A stretch of DNA of 64,000 nucleotides. Source: Chinchilla lanigera. Lineage: Eukaryota > Chordata > Mammalia > Rodentia > Chinchillidae. The stretch is taken from the NCBI RefSeq assembly GCF_000276665.1, contig NW_004955417.1, forward strand, positions 17,987,828 through 18,051,827, read 5' to 3'. Numbering within the stretch: position 1 is the first letter of the stretch; the number at the start of each line of letters is the position of its first letter. Below are positions 37,015-47,814 of this stretch, piece by piece. The notes under the pieces were generated by a model. The model was not told where the DNA came from and searched no databases. It worked only from the letters and a program-made list of their open reading frames with translations. A program made the position numbers and the translations under genes.

Positions 37015-37067
37015 GTATCTATCAATCTATCTATCAACCTATCATCTATCCATCTATCATCTATCTA
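37015..37067. repeat. (TATC)n-like microsatellite
   Basis: CTATCAATCTATCTATCAAC and related units, about 53 bases, at the 3' end of the ERVL LTR. Confidence 0.9.
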
Positions 37068-37680
37068 TTCTTCAGATGTGATTGAAAATATAATTTAAAC
37101 TGCAAAAATAAATTCTCAGGTACTTTTCCATTAATCCCCTGCAAAATACTCCTCCTTGCTTCAAGCACCCTTACCCGTCATTCGGAAACAGTTCTGGAAA
37201 TCCTGCCTCTCCAGTGTCTTTAGTTCCTCCCTCATCGCTGCCTTGCTGTCCTTCATTGACTCAAAATACTTTCCTTTCAAAGTTATTTTGACTCCAGGGG
37301 AGAACTGGAAGTTTCACAGATCCAGATCCAATGCATAAGGTGATAGCAAACATAATATTTTTATAATCCTCTGTTTTTGTGCAATGGTACCAGCAAGCAC
37401 TCACCTTTTTTTTTATTTCACCTTATAAAGACACTCAGGGAAGAACACTTCTGGAACTGTTTCAGAAAGTGGCAAGAATGCCTAGGTGTGCTCAGTGTGT
37501 GAGGCAGTACTTTGAAGGGGATTAATGGCAATGTGTCTTTTATTATAATAATTTTTTAAAAAATAATATATTCAATACATTTTCTATCATGTTTTATATT
37601 CTACTGATTCTATTTGTTTAGAGAAGCCTATGTGATCATAAGTTATGTAATAAATTATGGGCAAATATGCTAATTATCCT
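37068..37680. other. Unclassified sequence
   Basis: Slightly GC-richer around 37140-37330, with a 60-codon frame lacking any known domain. Nothing I can call. Confidence 0.4.
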
Positions 37681-37942
37681 TCCATTAATTTAACAAACAA
37701 CTATGAAGAGAAATTAGTTTGAACCTATGAAGAGAAATTAGTTTGGCTCATAACTTTAAGATTTCTGATCCATGATGACTTGTCTGGGTTGCCTGGGTCC
37801 AAAGTGCATGGACGAGCAAAATCACTTACCTCATGGCCATCAAATGGTAGGGGAAAGAACACACCAAGTTCCCATGGTCCTTGGAGACCAAACTCAGCAT
37901 ATACCTTTTGGGGGACATTTAACATCCAAAGTATAACAACAG
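37681..37942 (-). mobile_element. MaLR-like LTR fragment, antisense, with 24-bp tandem duplication
   Basis: On the minus strand it opens TGTTATACTTTGGATGTTAA and runs through GTCCCCCAAAAGG and GAGTTTGGTCTCCAAGGACC. CTATGAAGAGAAATTAGTTTG occurs at 37701 and again at 37725, a recent-looking tandem duplication. The 105-codon minus frame is LTR sequence, not a gene. Confidence 0.65.
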
Positions 37943-37999
37943 TACAGACCACTAATGAAATTGCATTTTTATGCATCCCGGTTTTTTGTTTACTTACTT

Positions 38000-38320
38000 C
38001 TTCATTTGCATGGTACTTGGGATTGCCTTTCACACTGAGCAAACCCTTCCAGCCCTTTTGTTATTTTATTAGGAGATGCTTGTGGTACGTGATGTTTACC
38101 TTCCCGTGTGGAACTGGTGTATGGACAGAGCACATCTTCCTTTCTTTCAACATCTGTTTTTCTCCCCTCCTTTTCCCTCCCTCCCTCCCTCTCTTTATCC
38201 CAGCCCTTTTGTGAAAATATATTTTATTCTGAGTGAAGGTCTTACTAAGATGCTTTTGTCTAGGCTGTACTCAAATTTTTGATCCTTCTGCCTCAACCTA
38301 TGATGTGTTATATCCGCACA
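38000..38320 (-). mobile_element. Decayed B1-ID composite SINE, antisense, interrupted
   Basis: The antisense ID part (TGGTACTTGGGATTGCC, CACACTGAGC, CCAGCCCTTTTG) lies at about 38010-38066 and the antisense B1 part (TTTTATTCTGAGTGAAGGTC, ACTCAAATTTTTGATCCTTC, TGCCTCAACC) at about 38217-38320. CCAGCCCTTTTGT is present at about 38049 and 38200, so about 140 bases, including a CCCT-rich tract at 38160-38196, may have been inserted between the two halves. Confidence 0.5.
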
Positions 38321-38486
38321 TAAATAATGAAGTAAGAAAAATGAGTAAAATATAACAGTAACTTTGCTTTATATTTTTAAAAGAGCTAAAGCTGCTCTCC
38401 AATCAAAAATAATATTTAGGGTTCACGCAAGTTGTTGTTCAATGCTATGTCTATGTATACCTCAGATGGGGAAACACTGCGTACTG

Positions 38487-38620
38487 CCAGATGTGATGGC
38501 TGATGACTCTATCCATCACTTGGGAAGCTGAGGCAGGAGGATCTTAGTGAGTTCAAGGCTATACTGAGCTACATAGTGAGCTCAAGTTGAACCTAGGCTC
38601 TATAGTGAGGCCCTCTTTCT
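38487..38620 (+). mobile_element. B1-like SINE
   Basis: GCCAGATGTGATGGCTGATG, then CACTTGGGAAGCTGAGGCAG, GGAGGAT, GTGAGTTCAAGGCTA and a block with ACATAGTGAG repeated in altered form. This is a 7SL-type SINE with an internal duplication. Confidence 0.7.
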
Positions 38621-38639
38621 TCCCCTAGAAAAGACTATA

Positions 38640-40140
38640 TCAACTGGTTATAACATTTATTACTTTATATAACAATAATCAATATAAGACCAGTATTTTA
38701 CAGTTTCTTTAGCTATTACAGTTTCATGAATATAAAATATTGATTTAAGAATCTTTGTTAGATTGTATGGAAGAAAATTATCCGACATGTGCATTGTATA
38801 TATAAATGTCAAAGAATAAAGATTTTCCAGAAAAAATATATTTAAAGATAATGTAAAATATAATTAAAGTAAAAGGTTAGCACTCTCTTTCATCATATAG
38901 AAAATGTTTGTCAAAATGAATATTTGAATATTAAGGCATTGTAATACTACCAGCACTACATATTAGAACTTCTGATTTTTAATTCTTATGGATCTTACTA
39001 GTTGATATGTAGTCCATAAGTTGATCCTACACAAAATTACAATTTGATAATTTTAGTAATCATGTTGGTCAGAAAAATTCCATTCTCTATGTGTGTTAAT
39101 TTGTCAGCCTTCACAGACTACACATACACACACACACACACCCCACACATCCACACACATACAAATACATGCGCTATCATTAACCTCTCAAGAAAAGTAC
39201 ATAAAGTTGTCTTTTTCATTTTAATCTAATTTAGAAATTATTTGGAGGAATTTTACATATTTTATTTCATATATCTTCCATTAAGATGTCCTTTAGAATT
39301 TATGCTGTATACTTTATATTTTCATTGGGAGATTAAAATTATTTTGGAATAGGAATTTTACCTGGAATAAAGTTACACACAATCTAGCCTGGTCAAAATG
39401 CATACCTAGGTGTATTCACAGTGCTTGACTAAAACTAAGTACTATTTCCTTGAAAAACTATTAGACAACTGATTCCATTTGAGGAAGAGTTGCTATTCAG
39501 CAATTTTATTTTATATATTGTAGAATAAAATAAAAATTATCTTAAAAGTCAGAATAATAAAGATAGCTGAAATAAAATCGAGTCAGAAATCTATATTTCA
39601 GCCACATTGTCAAATTTGAACCCATCTAACAGATTTGTAAGCAGGACACACAGCCACACACATATCTACACTCACAGAGACAGACAACAGTCTCCACATT
39701 CCCTGGTCCTCCCAGCAACCAGTCATACAGTGACGCAACTGATTGTTCTACTGTCAGCTTTTGATCAAAGTGTCTTTCGCCTTACTTTTATGGACAGCCA
39801 AGTTGAGCACCCTGATTTTTAAGAGATTTCTAGTTATGATGATCTAATTTTAGTTGAAAAATGCGTAGTTTGAGAACTCCATCGGTTCTCATATAAACCC
39901 CTAGTGGAAAATTTCAATGCTGATGTAACCACCTTAAGAGTATCAGTCGTCCATGTGAGCAACCGATTACAGATGAAAAGTAATAAAAAACTCTAGCATT
40001 CTTCCTGTCATTATCCCCTAAACAACTTAATATAACAACCATTTATGTATCAATTACATTGCATTATCAGAAGTGTAGTGGTTATGCAATGTGTATGCGA
40101 TGGTGTGCACAGGATATTTGCTTATAATTAATCATTTTAC
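38640..40140. other. Unclassified AT-rich sequence
   Basis: No gene. The only clear item is the CA repeat given separately. The 71-codon frame at 39607-39822 has no known domain. Confidence 0.45.
39122..39166. repeat. (CA)n microsatellite, interrupted
   Basis: CACATACACACACACACACA followed by CCCCACACATCCACACACAT. The Thr/His-rich frame across it comes from the repeat. Confidence 0.93.
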
Positions 40141-40153
40141 AAAAAGGTGGGGA

Positions 40154-40230
40154 GGGCCAAGGATATAGCTCATCAGCACAAGCGCAAGGTCCTGAGCTCG
40201 ATTCCCAGTACCAAAAAAAAAAAAAAAAAG
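40154..40230 (+). mobile_element. ID SINE with internal deletion and target duplication
   Basis: The head GGCCAAGGATATAGCTCATC and the B box (CCTGAGCTCGATTCCCAGTA) are present, but the usual GCCTGCCTGGCAAG core is missing: CAGCACAAGCGCAAGG joins them directly. Flanks are AAAAAGGTGGGGA (40141) and AAAAAAGTGGGGA (40231). Confidence 0.93.
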
Positions 40231-40243
40231 AAAAAAGTGGGGA

Positions 40244-43200
40244 CATTTCTGAATCCAATCCTTTGTGGATACTAAAGGATGATCATATTTGGAAATGAAC
40301 AAAGAAATTAAATGAAGGGGAAGTTTACCATCACAAAGTGTATTTTTTGTGGTAATGAGTGAATTTGTTTCTAGCTGTATGACTGGATATGTATTGTATC
40401 CTATCCACCCACAATGAAAATGTCAAGCAAACTATGTTACATATCACCCATTATCATTTATGTATCATCCTCATCTCATTCTATTTCATGGTGTTTTGAT
40501 GTTTATTTCTTTTTAATTTATTTTCTGTTAGTACATGTTTGCAACACATGCAGGTCACAATCACCTTGGCGAGTGAGTGCATGTACAAATACAACTCGGT
40601 TCTTTTCGTTTTGTCATTTTCTTAAAGGTTTTAATACTTTCTTACTCAATTGGCATTTTGTTCTCACAGCCATTCATACGTTGCTTTCTGCAAGCAATTT
40701 TTAAATTGGAATTCCTCTTCTAAACCGAGTGCTGTCCTATGTTCTAGAGGAAGCTGGATTAGATCCCTTAATTGGTCACATTTCTAAACCTAGTTTCTCC
40801 ATGATTTCCAAACTAGCTCTGTAAAAAGTAGGAAGTCTATCACAATTTTATGATTTTTGAGAGGTTGATGGGAGTTATTATTGATTATGGCATTCCCTTG
40901 TTACATATCTATTTCAACCTCTCCATCTATCGATTTCTCTGGAGGCAGCTCCTATAATTTCATGAGTATCTCTGTTGCCCTGTTCTGAATATCTCTAGTA
41001 TCCTATCTAATTCCTACAGCTACTAGATATAATGAGCATATCTTGGGTTTGTTTCAAGTAAGGGTAGTTATGCATAGCTTGAATGAATGCATAAGAAGGA
41101 AAAAGCATTTAGGGAAAATGTTAATAATTAATAATAATAAATAATATGCTGATTATATGAATAAATTAGATTTTATGTACTATGTTTAATTTTTATTATG
41201 AAGTACTCAGTTGAACTACAAAAATATCGGTTTTTCATTGTAAAGAAGAAATAAAAGGAATTATCATTGCTTTTTCAAAATCACAGTGAACAATGAAGGA
41301 AAAATATAGATAATGAACATTAGTTTTCTAACTCAATGCTTAGGACTGTTTCACAAACATCATAGTTCTTGAAAAGCACATGCTGTCAGGTGATTATAAA
41401 AAGCATAATTGTTACTTTTTCTAAAGAAATAATGCAAAACAAGCTTGACTTGCCAGTGAGGGATATTAAGTTTAGAATTTGGTCTTCATAGACCATGTGT
41501 TGGAGGAGTATTCTCTCATTTTTGTATACATTGGGCATCTAATTGAATCTTGAGAGATTTTGTTCTGTTATCTGTGAGACATAAGTTAATAAGAAAAAAA
41601 TTGGAAGAGGTTGGGAAGTGGGATATAAAATATAAAGTTGTTTTATTCCTTCTGGAATCTCTCTTGTGGCTAAATGTACTTGTTTCCAATATTTTTATTC
41701 TTTCCTCATTTACTTATAAATATTTTCCTTGAATTTTTGCATGAATAAAGTGCACATTTATAGTGACACTATCATTACTGGTTGAATGTTGCACATGAGA
41801 ATCAAATTTTTTAAATTCATTCCCTCTATATTTCACTGATGAAGATTAAAATCTTGCCTCATATAGGTTGACTATTATCTTTTTCTCCAATTAAGTAACA
41901 CCTTCTTCTTATTCACTACATGTTCAAGTTTCAGTCACAGCATCTGTGGCACATTTGTTTCCAACGTCAGAGTTATGCTGACTCTCACTGCTAAAATGAA
42001 TGGTTCAAGTTCCAGGCTGTTTTCCTAGAAAAGCCTGGCCCTGCTTTATACTGTTGGGTTTCTTCTAGTTACTGAGAAAAGAAATCACAAAGGCAGATTT
42101 TAAAATATATCCTATCATTGTGTTATTTAAACCTCCCAATTTTCCCAAAAATGAATTGTCGCTATTGAGTATGGAGTACTGTCTATTCTGGATAGTGTTT
42201 CCTTTCATGGTCAAAACATCAGCAAAATGAATAAACTGTAAAATAACAGTCATGCATACAGCTTAGTAATTGAACAAGCATCAATTGTGACAGTGATAGT
42301 TCCAAATAAGATACTATAGCTGAATATAGTTTCTGAAATTGTGAATAACAAGAGTATAAACTACATATAAGCAAAAATAATCACTTGAACTCTACATTTG
42401 AGTCAAATGAACCCCTTCCAAAATCAAATTTAGAACAGTTCCACAAGCAGTTTTAAAAATGTATAAGTTGAAATTAAATCTAACACTAATTTAAATGTTT
42501 TTTAACATTTTTCATAATAATATTTTATAGCATTTTTGTAGAGATAGTCTATGTGCATTTAATTATGTTGAATTATCTTTAGACTTTTACATAAAAACTA
42601 TTAACTTTATTAACTTTAGACTTTATAATTAGTATGTTTCTAATTTGGAACTAAATAGTATGATTCAATAAACCCTATTTAAAGTAACCTCAGAATTAAC
42701 TTTAAATGTCCTTTTTCATATGTGAAGATATGAAAGTTTTTGTTACTATTTGACTCATTGATTGGCATGAAAGATCTCATATGTTATAATACATAAAACA
42801 GCATAATAATAATCACAGAAAATATTGAAATTATTTACTATAGAAGAGATTTGAAATAGGAAACTACAAAAATTTTAAATATCCTCGCCTTTTCTTTAGC
42901 TTGTGTTTCCAGACATGAACCAGTACATTAAAACATACCTACTTGTACACTTTTATTTGAAAACTTACATAGAGGTACCTTTCCATACTATTTCCAAATC
43001 TCAAAATTTTCTATTTCAGACTCTATTACAACATCATCAAGTATCACATGCATTCAGTAAGTCACTTTATACTTAGTCATTGAAAATATATATGGAAACA
43101 TTGGCTAAATGATGAAAACTGAAGCAGTGCAAATGAGTTAATAAACAAATAAACAAGTAATTACTGTTTTCTGCACTATTTAGGAACTGCAGATACTTGT

Positions 43201-44323
43201 GGAAAATAAAGCTGAACACATAGAAAGAGACATTTTGTGTGAAATGATAAAACATTTCTGAAAGAGTAAAATAAATATTTCATAATATTGTAATTTCCTA
43301 TCACATATCATAACCCACCGTAATCAGAAAGGGTTAAAGAACCTTCCTATGTTAGGACTGCAGATTACTGCTCTTGAATTTAATTTATTATACTTGTACC
43401 CATGAATTCCATCTGCTGTTTGACATTTGCTTCTTTTTCTCCCCAATTTGAGTCTTTTCCTGAGCCACAAAGAATGAACAGACTAGCTGTCCTTGCTGGG
43501 AACTAAGTTCAATGACACAGCAGAAAATCTAATTTCCTGTTGAGGTTGAGAAGTCAAGGGCACGATCGGTTTATTTCCAAAGGTTCAACTTTGAATGGGT
43601 TTCCTTTGTGTGCGTGGCCTGAAAGCAAAAACTGTTTATCAGATTTCTCAATCTAACACATAGAAGAGAACCGAAGGGAAAGTATCACTCATGCTCACCA
43701 GTTAGGCTATACATACTGCATTCATATCAAGTTGGTAAGGTGCTGCACAGTATCTTAATTATGATTAAGAGGCAGTCTTTCAGCACTGCTTATATCTTAC
43801 CCTAAACTCTCAAATCAAACTCTAATTTGAGGTAGTCGTAGCCTATTTGGGTCAGGAGGAGTTGATAGTTGTTCCTGAAGATGTTGTGGCATATTCACAG
43901 AAGAGGTACAATATGATAACTACAGTGGCAAAGATCTGGACATGGCCATGTAGAATGGATTATTTTCATAGTGTTCTTCTCACTTGGAAACTAATGAATT
44001 ATAGATAAATATAATTAGAGAAATTTCAGTAGACCCTTTGTGAGGAAAGCCAGCTGGTACAGAACTTTCCAGTAATGCTTTATGAAGCCACGACCATGAA
44101 TAAATCTACTCCTGAATATTATAGATGCACATTGAACAATTGTTAGATAAGAATTTCAGATCAAAACTGGTGATTTTTATTTTACTTTGTTCAACCCAGA
44201 ATGGCCTGGGTAAATGTTTGGAGAGTTGAATGATACCATAGAGAGGGAAAAAGAAAGAAAAGGAAGGAAAGAGTATGTATGAAGGTAGGTTTCTGAAAAC
44301 ACATTCAGAATTTAAAGGAAATC
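40244..44323. other. Long unclassified AT-rich stretch
   Basis: About 4 kb with no gene, no RNA gene and no confident repeat. A weak MIR-like string may lie at 40775-40810. Frames such as 40414-40704 look like chance. Confidence 0.4.
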
Positions 44324-44338
44324 AAGAGACTGACTTTG

Positions 44339-44457
44339 TCCTTTTTATTTGTTTGTTTGTTTTTGCTTTTGTTTTTCTTCCAGGACCAAGAATCGAACTC
44401 ACAACCTTGTGCCTGCCAGGCAGGCACTGTGCTGCTGAGCTAAATCCCCAACCCTCG
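44339..44457 (-). mobile_element. ID SINE, antisense, with perfect 15-bp target duplication
   Basis: Antisense ID with a (TTTG)n tail complement, AATCGAACTCACAACCTTGT, GCCTGCCAGGCAGGCAC and GAGCTAAATCCCC. AAGAGACTGACTTTG occurs at 44324-44338 and 44458-44472. Confidence 0.97.
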
Positions 44458-44472
44458 AAGAGACTGACTTTG

Positions 44473-45510
44473 AAAGGTGAGAAAACTATTATTTATTGGT
44501 GTGAGATTTGGTAATTTGGGGTTTGTACACTCACGTACTGTAAAAAAAAAATGGGAGTATGGTGAATTGAGTTTAATGACAGTTAATACTAATGCACTCT
44601 CTTTAGAAATAAAGTTTGCAAGATTATTATCTGAATAGCAAGACTATAAACAGGTTGATTAAAGGTTGAAAATGATGGTGACAAAAGGATGGAAACTTTA
44701 GTTTGGAAATTGTGCATTGCTAATGATAGCTTTCTTTCAAATTGGGTGCATTTCTCCAGAAGTAATTCTGAAGGGTTCCAAGTACTTACAAAAGTAAAAC
44801 AGGAGGTTTTAGAACTGATACTAGTGTGGCTAATTGAGGACAAAAGATGCAATACAAGAATGCAATGATACCAGGTATTTAGTGAGAACACACGTTACCA
44901 TAAAGGAAATCTAAATCATGAGTTGTATAAAATGATCCTACTTGAGCGGAAAGTTATCACATGCTTTGCTGATGTTAAAGAGAAAGGAAAGTGGCACACA
45001 AAAGACAGTGATGGATAGAAACTTCTGACTGAAGACCTAGATAGTGAGATTTATCATTTGACAAGGTGATAACAAGGCTGACATTTTGCAAAAGCATTGA
45101 AAAGTTGATTTTGAGAGCAATGAGATCATTGCTTTGAACAAATGAAGAATGATTTCATGGCACTTACCAACATATTCCTATAAACACTGAAAGTTCACAG
45201 GATGCTAATAAATTAAAAGGTAGAGAAATAATCTGAGTCTAGTGTCAAATCTTCAGTGAATGTAAAGGTGACTTAAAGGTGACTTAAGAATGAAGTATAG
45301 CTTGTGATAAGGAATTATAAAATGTTTTATGACATATGATTCCCAGAGAAGCCAACATCATATGTACTTTGCTTTAAACACAAAATTCTCAAATATTTCA
45401 TAACATTTAAAACCAAAACTGATTGTTAATCAATAATATAGATTACTTCAGTTTCTTCCTCTCCTACTTATCATCACTTGACTTCTAACTTTGCAATTTA
45501 GCTGAAAATA
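44473..45510. other. Unclassified AT-rich sequence
   Basis: No gene or repeat that I recognise. The 100-codon minus frame at 44589-44891 lacks any domain. Confidence 0.4.
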
Positions 45511-45604
45511 TTTTAATTTTTTTTGTTTTTTAATACCAGGAATGAACTCAGGACATTGAGCTTGCCAGGCAAGCCCTTGTGCCTCTGAGCTATATTCCCA
45601 GCTC
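45511..45604 (-). mobile_element. ID SINE, antisense
   Basis: TTTTTTAATACCAGGAATGA, CTTGCCAGGCAAG and TGAGCTATATTCCCAGCTC in the antisense ID order. It is more diverged than its neighbours and no clear target duplication is left. Confidence 0.88.
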
Positions 45605-47257
45605 TTAACTCATTTCTATTACTTAAACCAAATAAGTCCTATCCAAAATCATGTCTACATTGGCAAGATGAGGCTGCAATACAAAGAGTTTATGAGTACT
45701 CCTCACTGTCAAGGGAAATTATTACAAATTGCCCTAACAATTATTGGGACAGACTTAATGTGGAATTATTACTAGAATATAAAGATTTCTGGAAAATTTT
45801 CTCCATACAAACTTCATTAAGATCAATGAGTTTGTTGATGAAATCTTTAAATAGTAATTAACTAAGAAAGACATTGGGAAAATTAACCAATTTCTTTTTG
45901 CTTGAGCTTCTTCATTGAAAAGAATATTTACAAAGATATATTAAACAAAGCCTGCCCAAAGTAAATGCTTAATAAGTGCTTTTAATGAGAATTTCAGTGA
46001 TTAATACAATTTTTATAATGTTACTGCACTGAATACAGAGAAATGAGAAATCTGCATGTAAGGACAATTTCAAACTCATCACAGTGGAAGAAAGTAAATC
46101 CCTTATTTCCTATTCTATCTGAGAGAGGCAAGAAGCAGAAAGAAACAGGAAAAAGAAGAAAAATAGATAGATTTTTTCCACGGCCAAACAAAGATTTTTC
46201 CATGGCATGTTTTGTTAAATTAGGATGAAAAAATATTAGTATGCCTAGCAGATTTTATCACCCAGAAAAAAAGAGTTTTCTAGAAAGAGGGAGTGAATAT
46301 TATTTAGCACTTGCTCCAGGTTTAAATAAATCTAAAGGTGTAAGCCTTAAAAAATAATTTGTGTGTGAATTTTGATGCAAGGTACTAGACAGGAGCCAAA
46401 TCAATAAAAGCACAAGCTTTCTTGAAAGAACTGTATTTACAAACCGAATGACATCCTGATAGACATAGCTGTATATGAGCTAAGACTTTTGCTATTCTGT
46501 TCTTTACACTCCCAAAGCAACCAGATAGAGCTTTTGAGCCCAAGAATGGCATATTGTATAGTACCCCTTGTAGACTTGGCCAAGGAGATCCAGAAAGGAT
46601 GGTTTTTTCAAAGGGAAGAAGCTTAGAGCTTTAGAAAAATTAAGTACTGGGGAGCAAACCCCAAGGAGCAGAAGTGAAGCACGGTCAGACAATAACTTGT
46701 GTCTCTTGGGAAGGAGCACCCGACACCATTTCTCCTGTAGAGTTTCCCGACCGGTAGCAGTAACTGCTTTGCAACTCTTATTTTTCGTTTTGCAAATGAA
46801 AGCGTTTAACGCAGTTCCCTGTCCCTCTTCCATCACTTTTCATAAATTTTCAGAGCATGAAGAGCTATATCCAACCATAATGTTAAATGAAATATCAAGG
46901 CCAATATCATATGTAAGCAGGATTTTGTGAGATCGTGGTGGGAAATAAAGGTATTTTCTATAGAAGAGGGGTATGAATAACTACAGCCCAATAAAGAATG
47001 GAATAAATTGAATTAGTGTCCTCTATATATTTATCTGCTCTATGATCCCATGCTTGACCATATCTTTTTGTATTTTTTTCCACTGGAGAAATAGAATAAT
47101 TAGTTCTCAAATTGGAATTTGATCTCAGCAGTGAGACAATGTTCTTAGCCAAAAGATTGTGGTGAAATTGGCATGAATCAGTTTAAATTATAGGCCTTAA
47201 AACTTTTGGAATTATGTTTCTTCTTGCTCACTTGTCTCTATGGCATGGTGTGCGTGT
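45605..47257. other. Unclassified AT-rich sequence
   Basis: The 110-codon minus frame at 46504-46836 lies in slightly GC-richer sequence but shows no domain or splice context. The string AAATGCTTAATAAGTGCTTT at 45963 could be a remnant of an old MIR or L2 tail. Confidence 0.4.
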
Positions 47258-47270
47258 CTGTGTGACTTTA

Positions 47271-47375
47271 TTTATTTATTTATTTATTTTGGTTTTTCTC
47301 CGGTACCGGGAACCGAACTCACGACCTTGCGCTTGCCAGGCAGGCGCTTTGCCGCTGAGCTAAATCCCCAGCCCC
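47271..47375 (-). mobile_element. ID SINE, antisense, with 13-bp target duplication and (TTTA)n tail
   Basis: Near-consensus antisense ID: CGGTACCGGGAACCGAACTC, CTTGCGCTTGCCAGGCAGGC, GCTGAGCTAAATCCCCAGC. The tail complement is a clean (TTTA)n run. CTGTGTGACTTTA flanks it at 47258-47270 and 47376-47388. It looks like one of the youngest copies here. Confidence 0.97.
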
Positions 47376-47469
47376 CTGTGTGACTTTAAATACCAAAATG
47401 CTGCAACCCTACATGCAATTAGCAGCCAAGCACTAGATACCTGCTGCTGGAAGTGCGTCCGAACTGAGT

Positions 47470-47567
47470 GCAGCATCAGTCCCAGGATTTTTAGTAGACC
47501 TGGAATGGAAAAAAATGCGGCACCAGTCACAGGATTTTTAGTAGACCATCAGAATGGAAAAAAAAGC
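47470..47567. repeat. 48-bp tandem duplication
   Basis: GCAGCATCAGTCCCAGGATT from 47470 and GCGGCACCAGTCACAGGATT from 47518 begin two similar units, each with TTTTTAGTAGACC and GAATGGAAAAAA. Confidence 0.9.
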
Positions 47568-47700
47568 CTGTTTCTCTAAGCTAAGAGAGAAAGTTGTCTT
47601 ATTCATTATAGTTTCCTGATCCTAAATATGTGTGTGACACACGGTTTGCTTATATATTTGAATTGCTCTTTAACTCTTTAATGATTTTTCAATAAAATTT

Positions 47701-47796
47701 TTTTTGTTTTTGTTTTGTTTTTTTCCAGTACTGGGAACTGAACTCACGACCTTGCTCTTGCCAGGCAGGTGCTATGCCACTGAGCTAAATCCCCAG
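47701..47796 (-). mobile_element. ID SINE, antisense
   Basis: CAGTACTGGGAACTGAACTC, CTTGCCAGGCAGGTGC and ACTGAGCTAAATCCCCAG. Only about 320 bases separate it from the previous copy. Similar flanks TTCAATAAAATTT and TTCATTAAATTTT suggest a decayed target duplication. Confidence 0.93.
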
Positions 47797-47814
47797 TTCA
47801 TTTCATTAAATTTT

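Noticed and set aside
34881..37067. CRISPR-like arrays at the TATC repeats
   Set aside because: Units are 4 bp without spacers, in a vertebrate genome. They are microsatellites.
37725..38042. 105-codon minus frame with a central hydrophobic segment, considered as a small membrane protein
   Set aside because: Most of it lies in an antisense MaLR-like LTR, and its first part enters a decayed SINE.
46504..46836. 110-codon minus frame in slightly GC-richer DNA
   Set aside because: No known motif or gene structure. Could not be told from chance.
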